A stretch of DNA of 64,000 bases from an uncultured Pelagibacteraceae bacterium (GTDB lineage: Bacteria > Pseudomonadota > Alphaproteobacteria > Pelagibacterales > Pelagibacteraceae), in contig CACFWD010000004.1 of NCBI GenBank assembly GCA_902569975.1, positions 1 through 64,000 on the forward strand. The letters are read 5' to 3'. A program made the position numbers and the translations under genes. This document shows positions 19,443 through 28,105 of the stretch, in pieces. The notes under the pieces were generated by a model, which worked only from the letters and a program-made list of their open reading frames with translations, had not been told where the DNA came from and ran no database searches. Within the stretch, counting starts at the first letter, position 1, and each line of letters starts with the position of its first letter.

Positions 19443-20759
19443 ATGCAAAGTAATATTGCTAGAAGCCTCTCCATGAAAGATTTTAAAGTAAAAGATATTT
19501 CACAAGCAGACTTTGGAAGAAAAGAAATTTCAATCGCTGAAAGTGAGATGCCAGGCTTAATGGCTTTAAGAGAAGAATATGGTAAAGAAAAACCCTTAAA
19601 AGGCGCAAGAATAATTGGTTGTCTTCATATGACAATTCAAACAGCAGTTTTAATTGAAACCTTAGTCTATCTTGGGGCAGACGTAAGATGGTCATCTTGT
19701 AATATTTTTTCTACTCAAGATCATGCAGCAGCCGCAATAGCTAAGGCAGGAATACCAGTTTACGCGTGGAAAGGTGAAACTGAAGAGGAATACATTTGGT
19801 GTATCAAGCAAACAATTGAAGGAAAGAAGAATTGGAAACCAAACATGTTACTTGATGATGGTGGTGATCTCACTGCTTTGATGCACGATGACTATAAGGA
19901 ATTGCTTAAAGAGGTCAAAGGAGTCTCTGAGGAAACTACTACAGGGATAAAGGCTTTGAATAAAATGGAGCAGAGTAAATCATTATTGATACCAGCTATC
20001 AATGTTAATGACTCTGTAACCAAATCAAAATTTGATAATTTATACGGTTGTAGAGAAAGCCTAGTAGATGGCATTAGGAGAGCTACAGATGTAATGATGT
20101 CAGGTAAAGTTGCCATAGTTGCAGGATTTGGTGATGTTGGAAAAGGTAGCGCTGCATCTCTAAGACAAAGTGGAGCTAGAGTATTGGTTACTGAAGCTGA
20201 CCCAATTTGCGCTTTACAAGCATCTATGGAAGGATACGAAGTTGTATTAATGGATGAAGCTATTAGTAAAGCAGATATTGTAGTAACTGCAACTGGAAAC
20301 AAAGATATTGTAACTGCAGATCATATGAGAAATATGAAAGACAGAGCAATTTTATGTAACATAGGACACTTTGATAATGAAATTCAAGTAGATGCTTTAA
20401 AAAATTATAAATGGTCAGAAGTTAAGCCCCAGGTTCATGAAATAGAACTTCCAAGCGGAAAAAGAATTATATTGCTGGCAGAAGGAAGATTAGTGAACTT
20501 AGGATGTGCAACCGGTCACCCGAGTTTCGTAATGAGTGCTTCTTTTACTAATCAAGTAATTGCACAAATAGAGCTATGGAATAATTACAAAAAATATGAA
20601 AATAAAGTTTATGTACTTCCAAAACATTTAGATGAAAAAGTTGCAATGTTGCATTTAAAAAAGGTTGGTGCAAAACTTACAAAATTATCTAAAGAACAAG
20701 CGGACTATATCAGTGTAGAAACAGAAGGTCCATTTAAACCAGATGCATATCGCTACTAA
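19443..20759 (+). CDS. ahcY: Adenosylhomocysteinase
   Basis: The enzyme splits S-adenosylhomocysteine to homocysteine and adenosine, closing the methylation cycle. Motifs visible are [37 protein letters not shown], the NAD-binding [14 protein letters not shown], and the C-terminal KPDAYRY. The frame opens at TTG 19437; ATG at 19443 is used here. The ATG at 19473 gives an N-terminus ([18 protein letters not shown]) that matches the usual family start better, so it is a real alternative. The downstream tsaE gene begins inside its last codons. Confidence 0.95.
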   Translation: MQSNIARSLSMKDFKVKDISQADFGRKEISIAESEMPGLMALREEYGKEKPLKGARIIGCLHMTIQTAVLIETLVYLGADVRWSSCNIFSTQDHAAAAIAKAGIPVYAWKGETEEEYIWCIKQTIEGKKNWKPNMLLDDGGDLTALMHDDYKELLKEVKGVSEETTTGIKALNKMEQSKSLLIPAINVNDSVTKSKFDNLYGCRESLVDGIRRATDVMMSGKVAIVAGFGDVGKGSAASLRQSGARVLVTEADPICALQASMEGYEVVLMDEAISKADIVVTATGNKDIVTADHMRNMKDRAILCNIGHFDNEIQVDALKNYKWSEVKPQVHEIELPSGKRIILLAEGRLVNLGCATGHPSFVMSASFTNQVIAQIELWNNYKKYENKVYVLPKHLDEKVAMLHLKKVGAKLTKLSKEQADYISVETEGPFKPDAYRY

Positions 20760-21183
20760 AGGTAGTAAAATAGATATATCTTCTGAAAAAAAATTAGAGA
20801 ATTTTTCAAAGAAAATAATCATTAATTTAAAATTGGGTGATATATTTTTTCTTTTTGGGGATATTGGTGTAGGAAAAACTACATTTGTAAGATATTTAAT
20901 TAATCATCTTCAAAAAAAATTTAATCAAAAAGTAACAGAGGTAACTAGTCCTACTTTTAATATAATGAATGAATACAATGTGGGTGATTTTTTAATTAAA
21001 CATTATGATCTTTATAGACTTAATAAAGCCATTGAATTAAAAGAATTAAACTTATTTGATAAAAGCGAAAAAGCAATTTTATTTATCGAATGGCCACAAA
21101 TAATAAAACAAAAACCTAGTTCGGTATTTGAATTGTATTTTGAATATGAAAATAATTATCAAAATAGATTTATAAATTTTTGA
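20743..21183 (+). CDS. tsaE: tRNA threonylcarbamoyladenosine synthesis ATPase
   Basis: This P-loop protein of 146 residues has Walker [10 protein letters not shown] near residue 40 and the family motifs [13 protein letters not shown] and HYDLYRL. The C-terminal FIEWPQ block is also diagnostic of TsaE (YjeE). It acts with TsaB and TsaD in making the t6A base of ANN-decoding tRNAs. The ATG lies within the last codons of ahcY (17-base overlap). The tsaE-amgK-murU order is conserved in many alphaproteobacteria. Confidence 0.9.
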   Translation: MHIATKGSKIDISSEKKLENFSKKIIINLKLGDIFFLFGDIGVGKTTFVRYLINHLQKKFNQKVTEVTSPTFNIMNEYNVGDFLIKHYDLYRLNKAIELKELNLFDKSEKAILFIEWPQIIKQKPSSVFELYFEYENNYQNRFINF

Positions 21184-21188
21184 ATTTA

Positions 21189-22136
21189 ATGATCTTAAGA
21201 AAAAATTTAAAAAGACTTAAAGGAGATGCGTCGCATAGAATTTTTTTTAGAAATAAAAAAAAAAGGATATCTTCAATTTTTGTCTATGCTAAAAAAGATA
21301 AAAAACTTAACTTATTGACTTATGATGCAATAAATCAAATTTTATTAAAAAATGATATTTTAGCTCCAAAATTATTAAGTGAAAATTATCATAGGAACTA
21401 CATAGAGATAGAGGATTTCGGTGATCAAAGTATATCTAATATTTTAAAAAAAAATTTATCAAACAAGTCCATAGTCTTTAAAAAAATTATAAAATTATTG
21501 ATAAAGATTCAATCGATCAAAGAAAGGCAAATAATAAATTTTAAAAAGAAAATTTATAAAATACCTATTTATAAAAACAAAATTTTATTTGATGAAGCTA
21601 AGTTATTTTTCGATTGGTATATTGTTAAAAAACTGTCAAAGTCAGATCAACTGATTTTTAAAAAAAAATATATTAAAATTATAAATAACCTAATTAAAAA
21701 ACTTAAACTTAAAAATAATATTTTTGTACACAGAGATTTTCATGTTTCAAATTTAATGAAACTTAATAGCAAAATTGGATTAATAGACTCTCAGGATGCT
21801 TTAATCGGTAATAAAGTTTATGATCTTGCTTCATTAATTGATGATGTAAGATATAAAACATCAAAAAATTTTAAAAATAGAATACTTAATTTGTATTTGA
21901 AATTTCAAAAAAAAATAAACATAAAAAAATTTAAAAACGATTTTGAAATAATTTCTGTCTTAAGAAATTTAAAAATAATAGGCATATTCACAAGGCTAGC
22001 TGTAAGAGATAAAAAAACAAGATACTTAAAATTAATTCCTCACGCATGGAGCTTAATTGAATTAAGATCAAAAAATAGTAATAAATTTAAAGATTTAAAG
22101 AATTTATTAAATGATTACGGAATTAGGAGTCTATGA
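21189..22136 (+). CDS. amgK: AmgK-type sugar 1-kinase (aminoglycoside phosphotransferase fold)
   Basis: The protein of about 315 residues has a kinase-like fold with the catalytic loop FVHRDFHVSNLM and the metal-binding IGLIDSQDAL, which match the APH/choline kinase family. The N-terminal LKGDASHRIFFR is typical of AmgK. AmgK phosphorylates N-acetylmuramate or GlcNAc at C1 in cell-wall recycling. It lies directly before a MurU-type nucleotidyltransferase, its pathway partner. The frame begins with TTG at 21180 overlapping tsaE; ATG at 21189 is preferred. The exact substrate is inferred from family and neighbour. Confidence 0.82.
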   Translation: MILRKNLKRLKGDASHRIFFRNKKKRISSIFVYAKKDKKLNLLTYDAINQILLKNDILAPKLLSENYHRNYIEIEDFGDQSISNILKKNLSNKSIVFKKIIKLLIKIQSIKERQIINFKKKIYKIPIYKNKILFDEAKLFFDWYIVKKLSKSDQLIFKKKYIKIINNLIKKLKLKNNIFVHRDFHVSNLMKLNSKIGLIDSQDALIGNKVYDLASLIDDVRYKTSKNFKNRILNLYLKFQKKINIKKFKNDFEIISVLRNLKIIGIFTRLAVRDKKTRYLKLIPHAWSLIELRSKNSNKFKDLKNLLNDYGIRSL

Positions 22137-22819
22137 AAATAAACACAGCTTTAATATTGTGCGCTGGACTTGGTAAAAGGTTAAATCCTATAACTTTAAG
22201 GACACCAAAACCTCTTTTAAAAATAAAAAATTTAACTTTATTAGATCATTGTATAAGTTTAATTGAGGATCTTAATATAAGAAAAATCTTAATTAATTCT
22301 TTTCATTTAAAAGAACAAATTAAAGTATTTGTGGAAAATCATAATTATGACATTGAAATTGAAATCGTCGAAGATGGCAAAAATATTCTTGATACAGGTG
22401 GTGGTATATTTAATTTAATAAATAAATCTGATGATGATAATTTTTTGGTTTTTAATCCAGATACAATTTGGAATAAAAATTATAAAGAAGAGATAAATAA
22501 TATGATTGATTTGTATTTTAAAAAAAAATTTAAAAATATACTTTTACTTGTTAATAAAGATTTAAGTTTTGATAAAGATTTGAAAGGCGATTTTAGTTTG
22601 GAAAAAAATTTAATTAATCAATTTGATAAGAAATATATTTATACAGGTTGTCAAATATTAAATAGAGAAATTCTTAAAAATGAGAAAATAACTAAATTTT
22701 CAATTACCAGTATATGGCAAAATTTAATAAAAAAAAATTTTTTGCATGGGTTTGAGAGTAAGCTTAAATTTTATCACATTAGTAATCTCACAACATTTAA
22801 TAAACTAAAAGATCTTTAG
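22133..22819 (+). CDS. murU: MurU-type nucleotidyltransferase
   Basis: The 228-residue GT-A-like nucleotidyltransferase begins ALILCAGLGKRLNPITLRTPKPLL, the nucleotide-binding signature. FNPDTIWN supplies a metal-site Asp. MurU converts N-acetylmuramate-1-phosphate to UDP-MurNAc, completing salvage started by AmgK. Its start overlaps the amgK stop (ATGA), so the two are likely translated together. The last 23 bases overlap the convergent gpmA gene. In relatives addB and addA usually follow; here they do not. Confidence 0.83.
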   Translation: MKINTALILCAGLGKRLNPITLRTPKPLLKIKNLTLLDHCISLIEDLNIRKILINSFHLKEQIKVFVENHNYDIEIEIVEDGKNILDTGGGIFNLINKSDDDNFLVFNPDTIWNKNYKEEINNMIDLYFKKKFKNILLLVNKDLSFDKDLKGDFSLEKNLINQFDKKYIYTGCQILNREILKNEKITKFSITSIWQNLIKKNFLHGFESKLKFYHISNLTTFNKLKDL

Positions 22820-23510
22820 CCCGATCTTGATCTAAATATTTGCAAGTTATAATTTTTTGATTTTTATCAAAATTTATTAATAAAGGATTTCCAGTTGGTA
22901 TTTCTAATTTAGAAATTTGTATTACATCAAGTTTAAATAAATATTTGCACAAAGCCCTAACAGAATTTCCATGTGCTGATATTAAAATATTTCCATTTTT
23001 AATTTTGTCTTTCAATTCTAATTCAAAGTAATTTATTACTCTTTTATAAGTATCTTTTAAAGATTCAGTATCAGGGACTTTTTCAATAGGAATATCTTTG
23101 TATATATCTATGTTTGCAGGATGAAATTCGCTTGTTTTGCTTAGTGGTGATGGTCGTAGATCCCAAGATCTTCTAAATTGATATACCTTTTCTTTACCAA
23201 GTTTTTCACCCATTTCAATTTTATTTAGTCCAGTAAGCTCTCCATAATGTCTTTCGTTTAGCTCCCAAGCTCTTACAAAATTTTTTCTATCATTCAAAGT
23301 TTCTTGTATTATTTTAAGAGTATGATTTGCTCTCTTCTGAAGAGATGAATAATAATAAGTTATTTGAATATTAGCTCTTTTAATTAAATCACCTGCTTTT
23401 TTAGCCTCTAATTTACCATTTTCAGTTAAACCTACATCAACCCAGCCAGTAAACCTATTTTCAAGATTCCAAGTACTTTGACCATGTCTTACTAAAATTA
23501 AATAACTCAT
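22797..23510 (-). CDS. gpmA: 2,3-bisphosphoglycerate-dependent phosphoglycerate mutase
   Basis: This glycolytic/gluconeogenic enzyme interconverts 3- and 2-phosphoglycerate. The 237-residue sequence starts with LVRHGQSTWNLENRFTGW, containing the phospho-histidine RHG motif. It also has ERHYGELTGLNK and the second catalytic His in SAHGNSVRAL. Length and motifs match the cofactor-dependent form. It is transcribed alone on the minus strand, tail to tail with murU. Confidence 0.95.
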   Translation of the reverse strand: MSYLILVRHGQSTWNLENRFTGWVDVGLTENGKLEAKKAGDLIKRANIQITYYYSSLQKRANHTLKIIQETLNDRKNFVRAWELNERHYGELTGLNKIEMGEKLGKEKVYQFRRSWDLRPSPLSKTSEFHPANIDIYKDIPIEKVPDTESLKDTYKRVINYFELELKDKIKNGNILISAHGNSVRALCKYLFKLDVIQISKLEIPTGNPLLINFDKNQKIITCKYLDQDRAKDLLVY

Positions 23511-23552
23511 TTTTATTAATGTTAATTTAATATAAATAAAATTTTTAGTTAA

Positions 23553-23945
23553 ATGAAAAAAATATTTTTATTTATAAAAACAACCTTTCATGTGTCTAAT
23601 ATTGGACTTATTTTAATATATATATACCCAGGAAGTATTTTTGGCAGAATGATATATGGTGACAGACAAAAACAACCACAATTAACCTCAGACTTTTTAA
23701 TATTTTCATCAAATCACGTGTATGCTTTTATTGTATTATCTCTATTAGGTCTCATAACATATTATAAAACTAATATTAAATTTATATTCATTTATTTGTT
23801 TTTACTTTCTATTTTTTTAGAGTTATGTCATATTTTAATCCCACAAAGAACCTTTCAATATCAAGACCTATTTGGAAATATTTTAGGGGTTTTTTTTATT
23901 TTTATACTGTTTACAATTTATAAAATATTAAAAAGTCATAAATGA
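23553..23945 (+). CDS. VanZ-like small membrane protein
   Basis: This is a 130-residue protein with four hydrophobic segments (about 13-30, 52-72, 74-92 and 106-124). The arrangement resembles VanZ-like proteins: a DFLIFSSNHVYAF block between helices 1 and 2, ELCHILIPQRTFQYQDLFGNILG between 3 and 4. The last part, a polar residue cluster before the final helix, is the most conserved feature of the group. Function in non-pathogens is unknown. The start of the next gene overlaps the stop (ATGA). Confidence 0.65.
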   Translation: MKKIFLFIKTTFHVSNIGLILIYIYPGSIFGRMIYGDRQKQPQLTSDFLIFSSNHVYAFIVLSLLGLITYYKTNIKFIFIYLFLLSIFLELCHILIPQRTFQYQDLFGNILGVFFIFILFTIYKILKSHK

Positions 23946-24544
23946 ATATCAGGTTTAATAAATTTTTGTTAATTACTTTTATATTTATTGTATCAGCATG
24001 CTCTTCTGTTCCTAAGAATACTTCCAATAGTTGCAAAATTTTTGATGAAAAATATCTTTGGTATAAACATTCCAAAAAAGTTGAAGAAAAATGGGGCACA
24101 CCAATATACATTCAGTTAGCAATTATAAAAATGGAGTCCGATTTTGATTGGCTAGCCAAACCACCTAGACAAAAATTATTTAAAGTAATTCCTTTTAAAC
24201 GACCATCTAGTTCATTTGGTTATTCTCAGGCTATAAAAGGGACATGGGAGCAATATAAAAGTGAAACAGGTAATAAACTTGCAACTAGAGCAAGATTTAA
24301 GGATAGTGTAGATTTTATTGGTTGGTATACAAATAAATCAAAATCTATTTTGAATATACCTCTTCAAGATGCTTTCAAACAATATATTGCCTACCATGAG
24401 GGATGGGGAAATTATAAATTTTATAAAAAAAATAAAAAAATAATTGGTTTAGCAAAAAAAGTTGAGAAACAGTCTAAAATTTATAAAGAGCAATTTCTTA
24501 AGTGCAGTAAATCATTAAGTAAAAATCGATATATTATTTTTTAA
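23942..24544 (+). CDS. Lipoprotein with a lytic transglycosylase (SLT-like) domain
   Basis: The 200-residue protein has a lipoprotein signal peptide with lipobox VSAC, so Cys20 would be lipidated. The mature part resembles a lysozyme-like SLT domain: catalytic Glu65 in IIKMESDFDW, SSFGYSQAIKGTWEQYK near 110, and YHEGWGNYKFYKKN near 156. It probably cleaves peptidoglycan glycan strands and releases anhydro-muropeptides, the substrates of AmpG and of the AmgK/MurU route found nearby. Its 3' end overlaps the convergent RND gene by 11 bases. Confidence 0.78.
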   Translation: MNIRFNKFLLITFIFIVSACSSVPKNTSNSCKIFDEKYLWYKHSKKVEEKWGTPIYIQLAIIKMESDFDWLAKPPRQKLFKVIPFKRPSSSFGYSQAIKGTWEQYKSETGNKLATRARFKDSVDFIGWYTNKSKSILNIPLQDAFKQYIAYHEGWGNYKFYKKNKKIIGLAKKVEKQSKIYKEQFLKCSKSLSKNRYIIF

Positions 24545-27500
24545 TTAGTTGCTTTTTAAGCTCAATGTCCACAACATCTATTCTATTAGTATTTCTTGCT
24601 AAAGCTAAATACATTGATGGTGTAACATATAATGTGAAGATTGTTGAAATTATCATCCCACCTAAAATAGTTGCACCTACCGCCAATCTTGAACCTTCAC
24701 CTGCACCAGGGCCAATATTTCCAATCACAAGTGGCAACATAGCTATCATAGTACTTAAGGATGTCATCATAATTGGTCTAAATCTTATGTTACAGGCTTC
24801 TTTGACGGCTGACTCAATGTTTTTTCCAGTTGTTCTAATTCGATTTGCATAATCAACAATCAAAATACTATTTTTCGTAGATATACCTATTAAGATTATT
24901 AGTGCAATTTGAGAAAATATATTTATCGAGGTATTCAAAAAAAGAATAAATACTAACCCTCCAAATATTGCTAAGGGTACCGTTAGAATAATGATAAATG
25001 GATGAATAAAAGAATTAAAGGTTGCAGCCATAACTAAGTAAGCTGTCAAAAGAGCTAAAATAAAAATAATAAATAATTCACCACTAGTCTCCTTTACCTC
25101 TTCAGATTTTCCCTTCCAAGTAATTTGATTGTTTGGGGCTGTTTCTTTCATAATGTTTTCCAAATATGAAATAGCTTCTGTAAGTGTATAATTTTCACTT
25201 ATATTTGCTGAAATAGTAACCGCACTTTGTCGGTTATATCTGGATAATTCTTTCGCAGAACCTTCTTCTTTAAACTTAACTAAGTTGGCAAGTGAGATAA
25301 GTTTTCCAGATGTTTCTGATCTTACAAAAATTTTAGAAATTCCATCTTTATTTCTTCTGTCAGATATGTATTGCTGTACTATAATAGGATATTCTTTTCC
25401 TCGCTGATTGAAAGTAGTTATTTTTTTTCCACCGTATAAAGTCTCAAGAGTTTTTCCAATAGCTTCCGTAGACACTCCAAGATCTTTAGCAATATTTTTA
25501 TTTATAATTAATTTTATCTCTGGTTTATTTCTATTATAATCTGACTCAATTCTAGATAAATTCCTGTTTGATCTTAATTTTCTAATAACATTATTTTGTA
25601 TCTCTTCTAACTCCTCATAAGAATTCCCATATATTACCATCTGAACTGGTTTATTATAATTAGAGACTCTAATTGATTGAGGCGAAATTGGAAAAGCTAC
25701 TGCTTCTGGTAGAGTTACAATTTTCCCTATGGCTTCCCTCATAACTGTTTGTGAATCTTTTTTTCTATTTTTCCAATCATCTAATAGTGCAATTATAATA
25801 AAACTATTATAAGAATTTGCTGAACTTCCAAAGCCTGGTACTCTCATTATAAATCTTGAATAAGGACTATTTTCACCTTGCAATAATGGAATTAATCTTT
25901 TCTCAACTTCTTGTGCTTTTTCTTGTGTATATTCAAAAGATCTTCCTTCATCGGTAAATCCAATAACAAGATAGACTCCTCTATCTTCCATAGGCAACAA
26001 TTCTTTTTTTGAAAAATTAAATAATAATACTGATACAAAAATAATAAATATTATGAATATTCCTATTAGTTTAGTTTTATTTACTATTACATTTAATGTT
26101 TCTTTATATACTACAGAAAGACTTAAAAAAATTTTTTCAAATTTTTTAATTATATTATTTTTTGAATCTTTTTTGTTTAAAAACTTACTCGCCAACATTG
26201 GAGATAATGTAAGAGCAACAAAGGAGGAAATTATAATTGAAAATGATAATGCTATTGCTGTTTCCCTAAACAATGTTCCTGAAATACCTTCAATAAATAT
26301 TAGAGGAAGAAATACAGCAATTAATATTAAAGTTGTAGCAATAATAGCAAATGAAATTTGTTTAGATCCTCTATATGCAGCAACTAGAGGAGTTTCTCCA
26401 TTTTCTATTCTTCTATATATCGCATCAGTCATAATTACTGAGTCATCTGTGATTATGCCGATCGCGAGTATAAAACTCAAAAGAACAAATATATTTATTG
26501 ATAAATCAAATATGTATAAACCTAAAAAAGATGCTATCAAACTAACAGGTAGAGCAATAGCTGGAACAATTACAGCTTTAAGATTTCCTAAAAATAAGTA
26601 AATTATTATAACAACCAAAACAAATGCAATAATTAAAGTTTTATAAACTTCATTAATAGCAGCCTGAACATAAGTCGCTCTATCGAAAGAAACTCTAAGA
26701 TCTAATCCATCTGGTAAAGACTTTTCAATTTCTATAATTCTTTTTTTTATATTTTTTGAGAGTTCAACAGTGGAAGCGCCACTTTTTGCATAAATACCAA
26801 TTCCAACTGTTCTTAAGTTAATTTGATCACTAGTTTGAGCTTTAAACAAAGTTTTTTCTGAAACTGGGCCAAATTCTATATTTGCTACATCTGAGAGTAA
26901 TATTATTTTTTTAGAAGATTTTTTAATGGGTAATTGTTTTATTGCATCAATATTATTATAGGATTTATCTAAGTTTAAAGTTAAATCTACATTGTCAGCT
27001 TCTAAAGTTCCTGCAGGAAGTCTTATATTTTCTCCTCTTAGAGCATTTTCAACTTCTTGAATGGTTAAGTCATTTGCAGCTAATTTTATAGGATCTATCC
27101 AAACTCTTATGCTTAATTCTCGTAGTCCACCAACTAAGATTCTTCCAACATTTTTTACACTTGAGAATTGATCAATTAAAAACCTTTCTGCGTAATCTCC
27201 AAGCTCTAAGTCGCTCCAAGTTTTAGATGAAAGTGATAACCACATTGTTGTAGTAAATCCAGCTGCTCTTTTCAAAATTTGTGGTGGATTAGATTCGTCT
27301 GGAAGATTGTCGACTACTCTTGCAACTCTCTCTCTAATATCATTTGCTGCGTTATCTAAATCAATACTAGTATCAAATTCGATATTTATAGTGCTTCTTC
27401 CATTTTCAGATTTTGAATCAATATTTTTTATTCCCTCAGCTCCACCAATAACGTCTTCCAAAACTTGAGTCACTTCTTGATCTATGATTGAAGCTGCTGC

Positions 27501-27587
27501 AGAATTATAATTTACTTGAACTTGAACAACTGGTGGCTGAATTCCATCTGGTAACTCTCTTACTGGTAATTTCCAAATACTTAGCAA
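24534..27587 (-). CDS. RND-family efflux transporter, N-terminally truncated
   Basis: The 1017-residue protein is a hydrophobe/amphiphile efflux RND pump of the AcrB/MexF type. It retains periplasmic loops, the proton-relay DD pair in IGIITDDSVIM, the relay Lys in ISTKNSILIVDYA, and about eleven membrane helices. It begins at TTG 27587 with LSIWKLPVRELPDG, which aligns to the end of helix 1 in AcrB. An in-frame TGA lies two codons upstream, and no other frame restores the missing 25 or so residues. No membrane-fusion adaptor gene is adjacent. Either the start of the gene has been lost, or a TTG start yields a pump without helix 1. Confidence 0.85.
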   Translation of the reverse strand: MLSIWKLPVRELPDGIQPPVVQVQVNYNSAAASIIDQEVTQVLEDVIGGAEGIKNIDSKSENGRSTINIEFDTSIDLDNAANDIRERVARVVDNLPDESNPPQILKRAAGFTTTMWLSLSSKTWSDLELGDYAERFLIDQFSSVKNVGRILVGGLRELSIRVWIDPIKLAANDLTIQEVENALRGENIRLPAGTLEADNVDLTLNLDKSYNNIDAIKQLPIKKSSKKIILLSDVANIEFGPVSEKTLFKAQTSDQINLRTVGIGIYAKSGASTVELSKNIKKRIIEIEKSLPDGLDLRVSFDRATYVQAAINEVYKTLIIAFVLVVIIIYLFLGNLKAVIVPAIALPVSLIASFLGLYIFDLSINIFVLLSFILAIGIITDDSVIMTDAIYRRIENGETPLVAAYRGSKQISFAIIATTLILIAVFLPLIFIEGISGTLFRETAIALSFSIIISSFVALTLSPMLASKFLNKKDSKNNIIKKFEKIFLSLSVVYKETLNVIVNKTKLIGIFIIFIIFVSVLLFNFSKKELLPMEDRGVYLVIGFTDEGRSFEYTQEKAQEVEKRLIPLLQGENSPYSRFIMRVPGFGSSANSYNSFIIIALLDDWKNRKKDSQTVMREAIGKIVTLPEAVAFPISPQSIRVSNYNKPVQMVIYGNSYEELEEIQNNVIRKLRSNRNLSRIESDYNRNKPEIKLIINKNIAKDLGVSTEAIGKTLETLYGGKKITTFNQRGKEYPIIVQQYISDRRNKDGISKIFVRSETSGKLISLANLVKFKEEGSAKELSRYNRQSAVTISANISENYTLTEAISYLENIMKETAPNNQITWKGKSEEVKETSGELFIIFILALLTAYLVMAATFNSFIHPFIIILTVPLAIFGGLVFILFLNTSINIFSQIALIILIGISTKNSILIVDYANRIRTTGKNIESAVKEACNIRFRPIMMTSLSTMIAMLPLVIGNIGPGAGEGSRLAVGATILGGMIISTIFTLYVTPSMYLALARNTNRIDVVDIELKKQLIKK

Positions 27588-27652
27588 ACTTCAAAGACAA
27601 AGATGGTATGAAATACAGTAAATATAATCTTGAGTTTTTTGGTTTGTGCAAA

Positions 27653-27726
27653 AAGTGTACACTTAAATAAAACCATATCATTAATGATATTTTTTTAATA
27701 AAGTCATATCATTGATGATATTTTTT
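27653..27726. repeat. Cluster of palindromes between the RND gene and a small membrane protein gene
   Basis: Three dyads lie in 70 bases: AAGTGTACACTT (27653-27664), the perfect 16-mer ATATCATTAATGATAT (27675-27690) and its near copy ATATCATTGATGATAT (27706-27721). The last two sit in a direct repeat, each followed by TTTTT, 31 bases apart, close to three helical turns. The final copy overlaps the likely ATG at 27715. This looks like a paired operator for a dimeric regulator of the divergent genes, but no regulator is encoded nearby. Confidence 0.5.
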
Positions 27727-28053
27727 ACTTTAAAGATTGTACTTGCCGCAATTATAATAGCCTTTGCTAGCTGGCTTTCTGGTCAAAATCCAAAACTTGC
27801 AGGTTTTATTATCGCCTTACCTCTTGTATCACTCATAGCTATAGCTTTTTCCTACTATGAGCATAATGATATAGAAAAAACAATTCTATTTACTAAAAGT
27901 ATACTGGTTGCGGTACCTGTGAGTTATTTATTTTTTTTACCGTTCTTTTTTGCGAAATCATTTAATATGAATTTCTTCCTAATTTATGGCACGGGCTTAG
28001 GATTTATAATTGTTGGTTTCTTTGTTCATAAATATATAACCAATTTTTTTTAA
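27715..28053 (+). CDS. Small four-helix membrane protein, DUF3147-like
   Basis: This 112-residue hydrophobic protein has four predicted membrane segments. SGQNPKLAGFIIALPLVSLIA in the first half and VPVSYLFFLPFF in the second resemble the DUF3147 family of unknown function. The frame opens at TTG 27712, but the next codon is ATG at 27715, which is taken as the start. The ATG sits inside a palindromic repeat and has no Shine-Dalgarno sequence. It is divergent from the truncated RND gene and convergent with the ATP-grasp gene. No function can be assigned. Confidence 0.6.
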   Translation: MIFFTLKIVLAAIIIAFASWLSGQNPKLAGFIIALPLVSLIAIAFSYYEHNDIEKTILFTKSILVAVPVSYLFFLPFFFAKSFNMNFFLIYGTGLGFIIVGFFVHKYITNFF

Positions 28054-28105
28054 TACTGCATCTCTTCGAAAAATTTGTAACTTAAAATTAATATTAAATA
28101 TTAAT

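Noticed and set aside
26053-26601. A 182-residue plus-strand frame inside the RND gene
   Set aside because: It is the reverse-strand shadow of hydrophobic RND codons; the minus-strand protein has clear family motifs over this stretch.
27488-27670. A 60-residue plus-strand frame across the RND gene start, considered as a regulator or the missing RND N-terminus
   Set aside because: It is mostly antisense to RND codons, lacks any domain signature and is on the wrong strand to supply the missing helix.
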